From the NCBI RefSeq assembly GCF_002099425.1, contig NW_018344060.1:690501-754500 (forward strand): 64,000 nt of DNA. The letters run 5' to 3'. Positions 1 to 13,000 of the stretch are shown one piece after another (positions within the stretch are counted from its first letter, which is position 1; each line of letters starts with the position of its first letter). A program made the position numbers and the translations under genes. The stretch comes from Phascolarctos cinereus. Taxonomy: Eukaryota > Chordata > Mammalia > Diprotodontia > Phascolarctidae. The notes under the pieces were generated by a model. That model did no database searches, was not told the DNA's origin, and saw only the letters and a program-made list of their open reading frames with translations.

Positions 1-369
1 CTGATGGGCATCCAAAAACCACCATGATCCCAATGGAAAAGGAAACCATGCCATACAAAGATCAGGGTAACGAAGCAGGGCTACAGCCTGGAAAAGAGAA
101 GATCTGGGAGAAGAGGGAAATACTTGTCTTTAAATATTTGAAAGATTAATTTGAAAGTTTCATTCTACTTCTCCACAAAGTACAGAAACAGAAATTATGG
201 GTAGAAGTTGCTCAGAGGCAGAGCTGAGTTACCTGTAGTGAAAGAACTTTCTAATGATCAGAGATACTCAAAAGTGGAAGAGGCTGTCTTAGGAAATAAT
301 GAATTTCTCCTAACTGGAGGCCTTTATGCAGATGCTGGACTCGCCACTTGTAAGGAATGTTTTTGAAGG

Positions 370-655
370 GATTCAGCTCTAAGTCCTATCATCATCAAGT
401 GGAAATTAAGAGGGGGAAAGAGTTCGGCTCAGCAGAAGAAGAAACTTTCTAACAATGAAAGCTCTCCAGAAATGTAAAGGGATACTCTGTGAACTAGCAA
501 GCACCCTGTCATTAGAAGTGTTCAAGAGAAGCTGGATGACCTGGATGCTGTAGAGGAAATTCTTGTAACAGGTGGGATGCTGGATTAGATAATCTCTAAG
601 ATCCTCGTGAAAATTTCTGATTCTCTGCTTTGTGATGAACCTTGGACTCCAGCAA
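370..655 (+). mobile_element. Old L3/CR1-type LINE tail, diverged
   Basis: Resembles the mammal-wide 3' segment with gtgttcaagagaagctggatgacc followed by ggtgggatgctggattagat. Family assigned from memory only. Confidence 0.35.
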
Positions 656-916
656 TCTTTATGGGAAAGGGATCTATTCAATTAAGTTATATGAGACACA
701 GAGAGGCTTTACACATAACGTCCAGAAAGATGGTCCCCAAACGTACACAATGAAAATGAATTAACCATCTTGCCTATTAAGAGAACATGCCTACTGCATA
801 CCTATGGAACCAGGCAAAACTATTACACGGCTATGCAGACAGTCGTGAAAAAAGTATGTTTAGAGAGAACTTCTCTTCCTACATTCAAAGACAGTACAAG
901 GAAGGACAACCATTAC

Positions 917-1071
917 CTGACTCTTTGCACGAATCCGTATGTGGCCAGTTACTGGGGCTTCTGGTCCAAGATGAATTGGCTTTTCAATACTGACATTTGC
1001 AAGTGCATCTTCTCCAAATATGGAACGGGCATAGAGGTTGGCAGCCATAAAGCCACAGTAGCCGAAAGGGC
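917..1071 (-). CDS. COPB1: COPB1 exon 21 (residues 883-934), with a one-base frame break
   Basis: 155 nt from acceptor ttctttcag to donor gtaatg. From codon GGC TAC TGT onward it reads [19 protein letters not shown] to RIRAKSQ, as expected. The first codons need 156 nt: GCC CTT TC. GGC lacks one base where the family has Ala-Leu-Ser-Gly. The gap falls in the C run at 1062-1063 on the plus strand. Read literally, the frame shifts and stops at the last codon before the AG-to-GT boundary region. An error in the sequence is more likely than a real loss. Confidence 0.93.
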
Positions 1072-4000
1072 CTGAAAGAAAACAACAATGACTTCAACAC
1101 TTCACCCAGGGGCTCAGCATGCAAGTCAGGTATCCCATATAAGCTTTTATTTGCAGGGCCTGGAGTCCTAGGAGTCAGGTGCCAAGAGTGCTACATCAAC
1201 CAGAAGCCAATGAAATCTATATTGCAATGGAAACCACTATGCTTACTAGCAGATACATTCTGATTCATATCAGAGTGACTGCAAAAGTGAAGGATGTTTG
1301 GGAGGGGAAATAAGAGGGCAGGAAAGAGAGAGATAGAAGTTGGGGTAATTTCTAGTATTTCCTGATAAGAGTAAAAATAATTTCTCACAGAGACTCCTCT
1401 AGATAAAGCCTCTAGAAAAACGGGGAAGAAATGATTAATGGGGAAGAAAACCTAGATTGGCCATCAAATTTAAATAGATCCTTATTATGGCAGATACTCA
1501 TTAGGAAGCCACCCCAGATTGTTCAACAGCAAATTCAGAGTATTACCTTCTCTGGAGTGAGGCACTTCATGTTGGTTGACTTTAGTATATGATGTAAATA
1601 TTCATTTAAATCAATTATATTTGTGTTAACTGTCACCTGTAAGGAGAAAAAAAAAAGATCAAAGAGAACACTGGACTGGGAGTTAGGGAAACGTCTATTC
1701 CTAGGTCTATACTATGGCTATATGACCTCTGAGCCTCAGTTTCTTCATCTGTTTAAAAAAAAAAATCAGGGAAATAGATCTAAGATAACTTCTAAAGTCT
1801 CAGGTCTAAAATGCTATGATCTTAAAAAGAAAAAAAATTCTCACAATAATTTCTCTTAGTGTTGCAAAAATTTATAATTGCTAAAAGGCAAACTATAGCA
1901 TTATTTTAATTTTATTTTATATCTCTGCTTTCAGAGGAGTAACTGTATTCCTCACATTTCCTTTCAAACTGGATGCCAGAATGAATACTTTTCCACAGAG
2001 AATGACCTCATAAAAACAAATGAATTATGCTTCTTGCTGAACATCTACAACAGTTGCCAAAGATGGAAGTAATGACTGAATGAATGTCTCCAAGAAACTG
2101 TTGCATCCAGTCCCTTAAAGTAACTGGATTCAGTCATTTTTCATATCCTGTCTGGGACACAGCCTGTAACATTTTGATCAGTTAGACTAACTATACAGCT
2201 GCTAATCTCATGCCTGAGAACAGCAAGTGGTTCTTTTGGGAAAAGTGAAACCACATGACAGTTTTCTTGGTAAGCCTAACCAATGCTAATTTCTAGGTAC
2301 TATGAATGGGCTGAAGAAGTTCGAAGTTCTCTTTCTCTATCTGTCACTTGCCATGGGGAAAGATTTCACTAGAAAACTCCTGACTACTATACTAACCCAA
2401 AAGTAGGGAGGATAATAAGTTCATGAAGCCCACCACTTTCCCGCATACTAACTTTGTTTTCCCACTCAAATTCTGCCCACATCTGGCGGAACTCGGCATC
2501 AGTACAAGAAGCAGGTTGGATGTAGTCCATGATGTCAATGTGAATGTCACTGAGGACCACACAGTTTCTGTCACTTGCTGCTCCAGATACATCATATACT
2601 GCAGATATAATTTTAAAAACACACAAAACCCCCACATAACTGTGAGATTGGCAGGTGAATTCATATGAATGAAAAATATGACTTCAACGTTTGCAAAAAA
2701 CAAATTTAAGATCTCATTTTAAGAGGATTTCTCTTTCACTAAACATTAACCTCATTTTTGCAATTCAACAAGCAGCATTAATGAACTAATATGTGTGTGA
2801 CGGCCTTTTGCCGATGTCCTCTGATGCCTAATTGTTGACCCAATCTTGGGTTCTTAAAGACTATGCTACACGAGCACAAGTGTGGGCCAGTCCAACCCAA
2901 GCTAGAAAGGAGTTGAATATGGGCCTGGCAAAAGACTGTAGATCTGTCACCTAAGGACCAGGTCAGCTAAGGGCAGAAAGGCTGATCACTGCAGTGCTAG
3001 AACCCACAGAATGATTTTTGGGAGGTGATCCACTCACGTATACAGTTAAGGGATGGAATGACTATGACCTGAGTTGGTGGTCATATCAATGAAATATCTG
3101 AAATACTAATGGACTGTGCAAGATAAGTTTTGGGAAGGATACAAAAGTAGCATAAGACAAAGTCTATGACCTCAAAGAATCTTTAATCTCATAGCACCAC
3201 CCACTTACTAGAGAAGACCTTCTTTAGATTCCCTTCTTTACAATGTATGCCCCTCATCTGTGATTGTACAACATGCATGACGTCTTACCTATATTACCAA
3301 AAATAATTCCATTTTCTGTCGAAGCTACTTTAACATTAGCCTTAATATTTGCAAAATCATGAGGTGCAAGAGTCAAAGGAGAAGGTTTTTCCACAAGTTT
3401 AAGATCCCCTGAAGGAGAAAAAAAAATTCAGTTTGTATATGGCAAAGTCTTAGACATCAAAACACAAACTGCCTAAGTTTTTAGCTTATTATAATACCAG
3501 AAAGGGAGAAATATTTAGAGTTATACCATTGTTTATCTTTCATTTTAAAAGTGCAATCTGTGCATTTCTATTTGTTTTAAAACTTGGGCACCTAAGAATA
3601 ACTTTATGGTGATTCTTCATCTGAATGTCCCAGAGATCCAGAATGGTGGGTGCTGATCATTCATTTCAACGCATGTACTCAAACTTCTGACAAAGATGAC
3701 CTCATGTTAAGGGTATAATGCGTTCCAAATTAAGTGAGATATCTGACCGTACAAGGCAAGGACAAATTGTCTATACTATACAACGGTCTCCATACAGATC
3801 CCAAGCTGTACCAAGGCTGACATGGAGGACTCCTGTATTTTAAGACTCCCTTTCTCCTTCCATTCTCTTCTGACTTACATGGCCAACCAAGGTACCAAAA
3901 GACTCCTGGGAATACTCCACATTTTTGCTTTTCAAAGCAAAATGTGAAAGACAGCAGGGATGTAATCTACTTCAAGCATCTGCAGTAGGCTAAGGGCAGA

Positions 4001-7000
4001 GGAAAAAAGGGATTAAGAGGAGGAACAAAAAAGACCCCGCCAAGGTGACGTGCATTACAGGTGAGGCCCTACTTGGCTATGCCTACGTTACAAAGTCTGT
4101 GGGCAAACAGGTGCCTAGTTTTGTACTGAGCAAATTAACCGTTCAAAAGAGTGAAGTAACAATAACAGTCTTCTATTTCAGTTGTTCCCTTCACTGACAC
4201 CCGGAAAAAATCTACACTCACCAGAACTATCAGGTTTACTGAACTGCTAGCTTCAAATGCCAAAAACAGAAGAAGACAGCCAGTGTGAAAACAGGGACTC
4301 AAGGAAACACGAGCTGCAAAGCTCTGATTGTTAAGTGTAGCATTTAATCCATTAGCCCAAATGTCACCTCAAAGGCTTCAGATCATAGTTATGATAAAGC
4401 TTTACTTGCTAGTTCACTTCAGTAATGTCATTTAATAAACAAAATAAGACTAGAATATATCTAGAAATTGTAGCTTTGTAAGCTACTGACAGATATCTTG
4501 CAAAGGAGTTCAGACCCAGGAAAATGTAATTTTGATCTTGTAAAAGAAGTCCCAGGTTAGGAATTTGATAAATATAGTTATCTGAAATCTACAAATTTGA
4601 ATTGTCATTTCTTCAACTCAACAGATGAGAGCAAGTGCTAAGTTTTAGTTTCATAGCTAAGATACCACAGTAACTTTCTTTTTTTTTAATTCATATTTTT
4701 CCCCCCGTTACATGTAAAAGAACAATTTTTAACATTTGTTTTTAAAACTCTTGTGTTCCAAATTTTCTCCCTCCTTCCCCTCCCCACATCGAGAAGACAC
4801 ACAATTCGATATAGGATATATATGTATGTGTAGTCATGCAAAACACTTCCACAACAGTCATGCTGTGAAAGGCTAACTACACTTCCCTCCATCCTATCCC
4901 CCCCCCGCCATTTATTCTATTCTGTTCTTTCACCCTGCCCCTCCTTACAAGCGTTTGATTCTGATTCCCCCTTCCCCCAATTTGCCCTCCCTTCTCTTAT
5001 CCCCTTCCCCTCTACTTTCCTGTAGGGTAAGACAGAGTTCTATAACCAATTGAGTGTGTATGTTCTTCCCTCACGGTAACTTGTAGAGGATCTGTCCTCA
5101 CCTAATGTGGCTAGTTCTAATGTGCAGTTCTGCAAAGTATCACTGGTCTGGTTTACAACAAGTACATCCAGAACGATATCATATTGGTTGACGTGAACAT
5201 AAGCCTCTGCATAGACAGGATCTGAGAAACCTGTCAGCTGGGTAACCTGCCAAACAGAAATGCCAAACAGAAATAAAGAGATTACCGAATGACCAGATTT
5301 CTAAGATATCCATTTTACGTCAAGTATCTGCATGCCAAATGATTAAACCTAACAGACATCTGACACAGGGCTGTTTGGATCTCTTAAGCTACTCTAAGGT
5401 AGGTGCAATGCCCCAGATAAAAATTTTCTAGAATACCTAAGTGAGAAATTAATGCAAGACATTAAAACTACTCTCTAAGTGGGCTTGGAGAATTAAGTTA
5501 TTCAGCAATTACAACAGAATTTCAAACTAATGTATAACTTGAATGTTCTAAAATGGATTTCCAGACCTCCATCCCCTCCTCCCGTATCAGAGAAAAGATG
5601 TGGCGCATATCTAACAAACAACACTAGAGGAATAAGGTTTTAAAATTCTAACATACTATTCCCCCTCATCATGATTACTTCTTGCTTTCTGAAGGAAAAA
5701 AAAGAATATGTTAGTAGAAAGAAAACCGACCAGGAAGCAAGAAATGTGCTTTTGAGTCCCCAACCTGCCATATTTGTATAATTCTGGGCAAATAATTTTC
5801 CCTCTGGGCCCTAGACTTTCTTTGTCTGTAAAACTAAAAGCCTGAACTAGAAGATCCCTGAAGCCCAGTCCAGCTCTCATATTCTGTGTCTGCAATTTCA
5901 AGTACAGGTTTTCTGGATATATTGAAACAGTGGGCACGAATAAACTGAACTCATGGAAATAAGGTATTTTTTTGTAATGGCACCAATGAATGCAGTAGCT
6001 TCCTCATCCTGGTTACAAATGTTAACAAAAGGATGTTAACTTATCCATTAGGGATCACATTGTGCAGGGGTTTCTAGTTAAGATAGTGACTTGAAAGGCC
6101 CTAGAAAAACCCATCTCTCCCAGAACTGCACCAGGACAGGAAACCAGATAATGATCAAGAGACCAAAGGGGAACACCAGTTACCTCTTCCATCTAGTTCA
6201 GAAATGTACCAGAAGACTGCCAGAAGTCTGTATATCCTTGGAGAGGGGACGGGTCAGAGAATACAGAAGACAGTGCAAGCGCAGGTAGGGCCTGCCCTAT
6301 CAGAACTACAATGGGGGACAAAGCCAGTCTCTGCAAGTCACTACACAAGGAGACAGAGCTGGACAGTGAATCCCTTGGGATACTCAGAGCCACAGAAAGA
6401 GGTAAAGCCAGCTCGGTATCCAGGTAAATTTACTAAGAGGCCTTTTAGAAGGCCTGAGACCAGCACCATCTCCAGTCTCTGAGATCTGATTGTGGTCTGT
6501 CAGGGCCACAGAATGGGATGGAAACATCTCTCAACAGGCAAGGAGACAGTAATAGGGCTGAGGCTAAGACATATGGGGCCACAAGGAGACAGAGACAGAA
6601 TCCAGGCAGAGGGTGGGACCTTGTCCCAGCCACCCCATCCAGACAAAAGAAGAGACAGGACCAGAGTGGGCCTGCCCACCCCATATAAAGACTGTGGGAA
6701 AAGGTGAAGTCTAGCCCTGGCACATAGGCTTAATCCAGGGAACCTTAATCCAGGCCAGAGATATGAGTAAATAGAAAACTCCAAAAACCAATAAAAAAGT
6801 ACTATAGCTTAAGAGAAGCCCAGAGGCAAAAAGAGGTTTTTAAAAATATTTTACTCTATACCAAGAAAAAAATGAAAGGATAAAAAAATGTAATTGGAGC
6901 TCTTAAAAAACCTGGGAAGAGAATAAGTGGCTTCCCCATATGAACTAGTCATTCTCCACTGAACTACCTAAAAAGAAGAATGGAGCAAAAAGAACGCAAT

Positions 7001-10000
7001 GATTCCATTAGACAACAAAAACTATAAGAACCAAGTTAAAAGACTCAACTCAGGCAGGGCAGTGTAACAAAGTAAATGACATCAAAAGTCAGCTAAGGAC
7101 TTCTAAATGTTTTTATTGGAATTACAGAAAAAAACTTTCAAAAATATTCCATAAGTGAAAGATCTAAAGAAAAGATGATTCAGACAACTTGTCACTTTCT
7201 CTTACCTTGTTAAGTTTTGACGCTAGTGGGTCGGCTGCTTCCTTCCTCTGTGTGTTGCCCATTGCTGCCAGTAGGCTCAGCTGAAACTGGTCCTCCTTAC
7301 AATTGATTTCATTTTTGGCAGTGAGTTGCATGAAGGAAATGGGGTCATCAGGCTGGACAGTCACATTCCTCTTTTCAGACTCTTTCTAGATTGAGAAAGC
7401 ATTACAGAGCTCTTCTCAGCATGATGAGAGGTTTGCCTTCTACATGATGATGATTAAAAAAAATCAAGCACCTAGGACAGCACGAACAATCTGTGAGGGA
7501 CCTTACCTTCTGTGAGAGCTTCTCTTCTTCCAGTTTAGCAGACAGCATGTGAGAAAGGGACTGTCTGCACTCTTTGTTGAAAATGTCATTCATTAAAGGT
7601 GAACACTCAGACAAGACCTTGAGGCACAGGGAGATACGGTCTACATCATCATCTGTAATTGGCTTCTTGGGAAGAGAGGATTTGCCCAAATGAAGAATAG
7701 TGGCCATGAGCAGCATAGCTTCAGCGATAAAAGACTACAGTGGAAAAAAGTCTGTCTTAGTTGTTCACTTCCAATAAAGAGCTTCTGGTCTTTAATATAC
7801 ATATCATACTAGGAAACAAAGTCAAACTTCTTTACCCTCTGCCTCTTTTTTCTCCGTATTCAATTGCCAAAAACTTTAACTGGTATCCCAGTTGCCTAGA
7901 GGATAATGCTCAAATCTTTAGCCTGGCATTCAAAGCTCTCCAGAATCCGACCTCAAGCTTCATGTCTAGGCCTCTCCAATTACTCCCCTCTAAATATTCC
8001 AGTTAAACTGGACCACTTGCCATTCCCCAAGTAGATCCCACACTTTCCCACTTTTGCTCACACTATCCTTTTCAGGTGAAAAGTTATTTCACTCTTGTCA
8101 TTTTTGATAGTACAACTCCTCCCAGCCTTCCCAAATAGGCTTCTCTGGTTCCCTGAGCCAGAAGCTCTGTGTGCCTCCTCTGAATGCCCATGAGCTTGTG
8201 CTTGCACCCTCTTAGGGCACACGTCACAATCTGCCTTCTTTCATAGTTACTTGTTTCCTCCTCTAGACTGAGTTGCTTGAGGGTGGGTCTGGGACCTTAC
8301 ACATGCTAACTTTTGCTCAATGACCACTGTGGGGATGGACTTACATTCTGCTTCTTTTTCTCCTGAACCAGGGCCACATAACGCAAGGCGATCTTGGTCA
8401 GAGTTGTGGCAAGGGAGGCTGCGACGAAGAAGTCCCCGTCGAGGAGGAATGCTCGAAGTGGAGGCCTGAGGGAAAGAAACAAGAGGTAGCCTAAAGCTGG
8501 TAAAAAACACGCCCACTGGTACACTCTAAGCCCCTTGGAGCAAGGCTCTTGTTTCCTGTGCTTCCGCTTTTTCAGACAGTGTTTCTACTGGGGCTCTGCC
8601 ATGTCCTTGATGCATGAACTCTCAGAGCCTGTTTTCTTTTGTCTTTTAACTTTTGATTTCAATTAATAAGCATTTATTTTCTCCTCCCAAGTAGGGGATG
8701 GGGGGCGAGGAGGAGAAGACCCTTGGAACAAATAGGCAGCATAAAGCCAAACCAGTTCCCATGTTGGCCAGAAACAGATATATCCCATTCTGCATCTTTG
8801 AACTCTTCACCCATCCATCAGGAAGTGGGCAGCAAGCTTCATCATTGGTCCTATGGAACTGTGGTTGGACGCTACCCTTGTCAGAGTTCTTACGTCTTTC
8901 CAAGGTTGTGTTTATTTTTACAAGGTTGTTACTGTATAAATTGTTCTCTGGTTCTGCTTCCTTTACTCTGTATCAGTTTATACAAGTCCTCCCAGGTTTC
9001 TGTGAAGCCACCCCAGTCATCATGTCTTACAGCACAATAGCCATCACTTGTGCAGGCAGTGCTAGGCTGATGGGCATCTCCTGAGTTTCTAGTTCTCTGC
9101 CTCCACAAAAAGAACCACTCTAGATATTTTTGTAAGGGTCTTTTTCTCTTTTCATTGCTCTCTTTGGAGATACAAGCCTATGAATAGCTGAGTCAAAGGG
9201 CAGGTAGCACTTAGTGCCTTTGGGGGCATAGCTCCCAAATGGCTCCCAGAAAGGCTGGACCATTTGTAGTGCCACTGTCACTGTCTTCATTCATGTGCCT
9301 TTTGTCCCACAGCCCCTCCCAACAACTTTTATGTACTAATGCCAACATATCCAGTACGAGCTGCAACCTCAGAATTGCATTAATTTGAATTTTTCTGACT
9401 ATTAGCAATTTAGAGTATTTTTTCATGTCAACTGCTCCTTAGAAAATTGCCTGTTCATATCCTTTGACAGTTTATCAACTAGTGAATAGTCTGAGCCTTA
9501 GTTTTCTCATCTGCAAAATCAAAATAAGTTTTACTATCTGCCTGAGATTGGATTGAATGAGAAATGCATGTACTTTATAAACTATATGTAAAATATCTTA
9601 CAGCTTTCAAAGTAAAATGTAAATAAATAAAACTTTTTTTTCTGATGACATAGAAGAAATGATATTTTCTATAATTAACTGTATCACCTGCCAAGAGCCA
9701 AATGGACAAGGAAACAAAAGAATTCAGATTATGATGACAAAATAGGCACAAAGAAGAAACCCAAGGCACACTAAATCCCAACTGCCATCCATGTTGCACA
9801 AAGGGGACTAGAGATCTTAAAGAACAGGCTTTCAAAAGGTTCAAGGAAAAATAGAAAGGTTTCAATGTTCTATTATTTTACAAGGGAATGAAGCTGAAGA
9901 AGGATGGGATGCTCTCAAGAATGAAAGTGTAAAGATGTGAAATAGAATGACTCCCACGAGAATGAAAATTGAGAACTATGTAAAGCAACTGATGTAGTTA

Positions 10001-13000
10001 AACGGGGAACAAGTCATATTTGGAAAAGATACGTACACACGTTGGTTGTGGAGGCCATTAACTGAGGGTGAATAACAAAGAGGAAGAGAGTCCGGTAAGA
10101 AGAGCATCAGGACTGCTAAATCCCAGAATGGACTGAGGTTGCTAACGAATGCTAAGGATAGCAAAAAAGCATCTTTTTTAAGGCTATGTTGGGTGCAAGA
10201 GGAGGATCAAAGAAGGGATGACTATTGCTTAGGGAGTATGGGATGATGACAGGTGATGGTGCGCTGGCTGAACTACTCAACTCTACTTGTGCTTGTTCCC
10301 TTCTGCAAAGAGCATTATATCTTTGAATTAAGAAGGATAGGAAAAAATGGTTAATGAGGAGTTAAAACCCAAGCATTATGAGATGGTTAAACAAAATCTA
10401 ACTACCCTCAATGGATTCATGCCACGAGGGTCTTCAACCTGAAAATGAGTCAATGTCAGTGATCTCCTAGAGACACCTGAGAGGGGGATAAACCTTTCAG
10501 GACTTCATATCTGAGTCTCAATTTCATCATCCGCACGATGGGTTTTTATGAAGGAGAGAATATCTATTCTTAGAGTCCAGGTTGACTTGGTTACCTGTCT
10601 TCCTCCTTTTTGGCTGGTCTGGAACTGCTGAGAGCACTCTGAGTGGCATAAGTACCCATCTCGGTTACCAGTTTCTGAACTGGCCCCACATTGATTTCTT
10701 CTTCAGGTTTTAATTCACCGGCTTCTTTCTTTATTTCTGATTCCACGATTGGGATCTAAGAATCAACCAGAAACATGACTCTAGCAACAACTTCCACCAC
10801 AGAAATAATGAAGCTGGCGTCATACTCTTCCTTTTAGATGATGCTTTTATAACTTAATCACTTCAGGAGATACTGTAAGCTCTGCTCTAAGAAAGGAAGT
10901 ATAATTTTTAAAGAGAGAGAACATTTTTAAATGGAAAGAAAAAGTTATTTCCTAGTAACTATAATTCATGGTAATATACTCCAATTCCACATATTCCTAT
11001 GTCTTTCAAGTTCACATCTTACCTCTTTTTCTTTCCTTCCCTTGAAATATTGATCACAAGTAATACTTACTTGTCTCAAGAAAAGTCAATCTGTCCAGCC
11101 GTCAATATTACCTTCATCATCTGAACATTTCCTATCAACTTTAGATAATAGCTTATGTTTATATAGTGTATTATGATTATGAAATGTAGTAACTGATTCC
11201 ATCTTAATAACTCTTTGAGGTAGGTAGTATTAAGTATTATTATTCTCATTTTACTGATGAGGAGAGAACAAGGAATTTTTCTAATGTCACACAATTCATG
11301 AGCAGTGGTGGCAGAATTTCTTAACTTGCAGACTGTTGGAGTTAGAAGACACCTCTCATCGAGTCCTCTTTATTTTATAGATAAGGAGACTTACGACCAG
11401 AAATTAATGACTCACCCAAGGTCACATAGTTAAGATGTGATCAGCTCCAGCCCAGGTTTTTTTAAAAAACTAAATCTAGTAAATCTTTCTAACACAAAAT
11501 GAGTATTAAATACAATTTTCCATTTTTATGGAATCTAAGAAATTAATAATTTGAAGGGACCCTGAGACTCTCTCATGCGAAAGCTGAAGCCTACAAAGGT
11601 TAAGGGACTTGTCCAAAGTAAGAACCAGACCTCCAACTCCCAGCTATGGACTATTCCATTGTTATACTGAAAACTATGCTGGGCTTCACTAAAAGCATCT
11701 GCCTTTCCATCTTAACATCTGTATGTGAACTTCAGAACTACAGCCTCAAACGGTCCATAAACCTCATAAACATTTTTCAGTACCACATCATCTGTCCTGG
11801 GAGAGGCGACATGTAGCTACAAAGGTAACTTTGGAGTCAGAAAAACCTGTGTCTAAGTCTTGCCTCTGGCTCTGTGATCCTGGGCAAATCATTTACTCTC
11901 TAGATGCTCTAGGCCAAGTGTCCTACTCAAATAGAAACAGGGGCCACTGAATCATGCCTGAAGATCTCTTCAAGATATACAATGCCTCAGTTTTAAAAAT
12001 TGAGTCACTCTTGTTAAACACTTCCCAACGACATTTTAGTCTGGCTTAGGCCACGCATACTGCATTACGGGCCGTGTGTTTGCCTGCCCTGCTCAGTCAG
12101 GCCACACTCTAGGACCAGAAGTTGCAGAGAAGATGCTCACCTGCATCAGGACAGGGAGTTCCTTGCCAGAAGATCCTTAGACCAATTAAATCACATGGCT
12201 TTCTCTTTCCCTCACTTTGGCATTAGTTAGATAAAACACATCACTGATGAATGTACAAAAGTAAGTTTTATATCTGATACAATTGCTAATCAAAAACATA
12301 CCTCCCCCAGGGACCTGCGGACTTCAGTCATCACACTCTGTATGTCTTCTTTGGTACTACAATACTCTCCCAGGATCCATAAAGCTCCCCGGTAAATTCT
12401 AAAGGAAGAAAAAACAGGTGTACTATGAACCCTGAGCCAGTAAATGAATTTAGTCCCAGTAACAAAGATCTCAACTTAGATTTTAAGACAGGCAACACCA
12501 TAAAGAAGGTGCATGCGTTCTCTCTCTCCCCTCTATATATACACAGATTGTATTTCTTTGGAGTCTACCCATATATTATAAGATTAGCAAGAAAATCATG
12601 TTTTTTTTCACAATTAAGCACTAAAAACTCATTCTAAAATGTTATTAGAGCAAATGGTAAACAGGAGTAAAAATTAAATTTCAAAAGTGTTTTCTGGAGG
12701 GGGCTTCCTTCCATTATTGCCTATCTACCCTTGGGCATGTTCACTGAATGTTTGGGCCTTATTTCCTTCATTTGAAAAATGAGGGGGTTGGACTAGAAGA
12801 TTCCTGAGGTTCCTTCTATTTCTAAAACTGAATAAATATATTTAGTCCTATCATGTTATATTTCATCGCTCTGAAAGGTTATGCTATTTTACTTTAGAAC
12901 AAAAAATATTACTCTTCTGAAGTTATCAAAAAGGAGTTAATTTTATGCATGGGACAGTAGACAATAAAGGGATGCAAGGTACCAATTTGTAATAAACTGT

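Noticed and set aside
1-916. Search for the last COPB1 exon (GMALSLGDKINLSQ...)
   Set aside because: No minus-strand reading gives these residues after an acceptor. The exon must lie to the left of the window.
2780-3190. Possible old repeat between COPB1 exons 18 and 19
   Set aside because: Blocks such as gatttttgggaggtgatcca feel familiar, but I could not name a family or fix its ends.
6070-7060. Possible L1 5' region or other element in COPB1 intron 16
   Set aside because: Purine-rich and repeat-like, but no L1 ORF1 motif or shared block could be confirmed.
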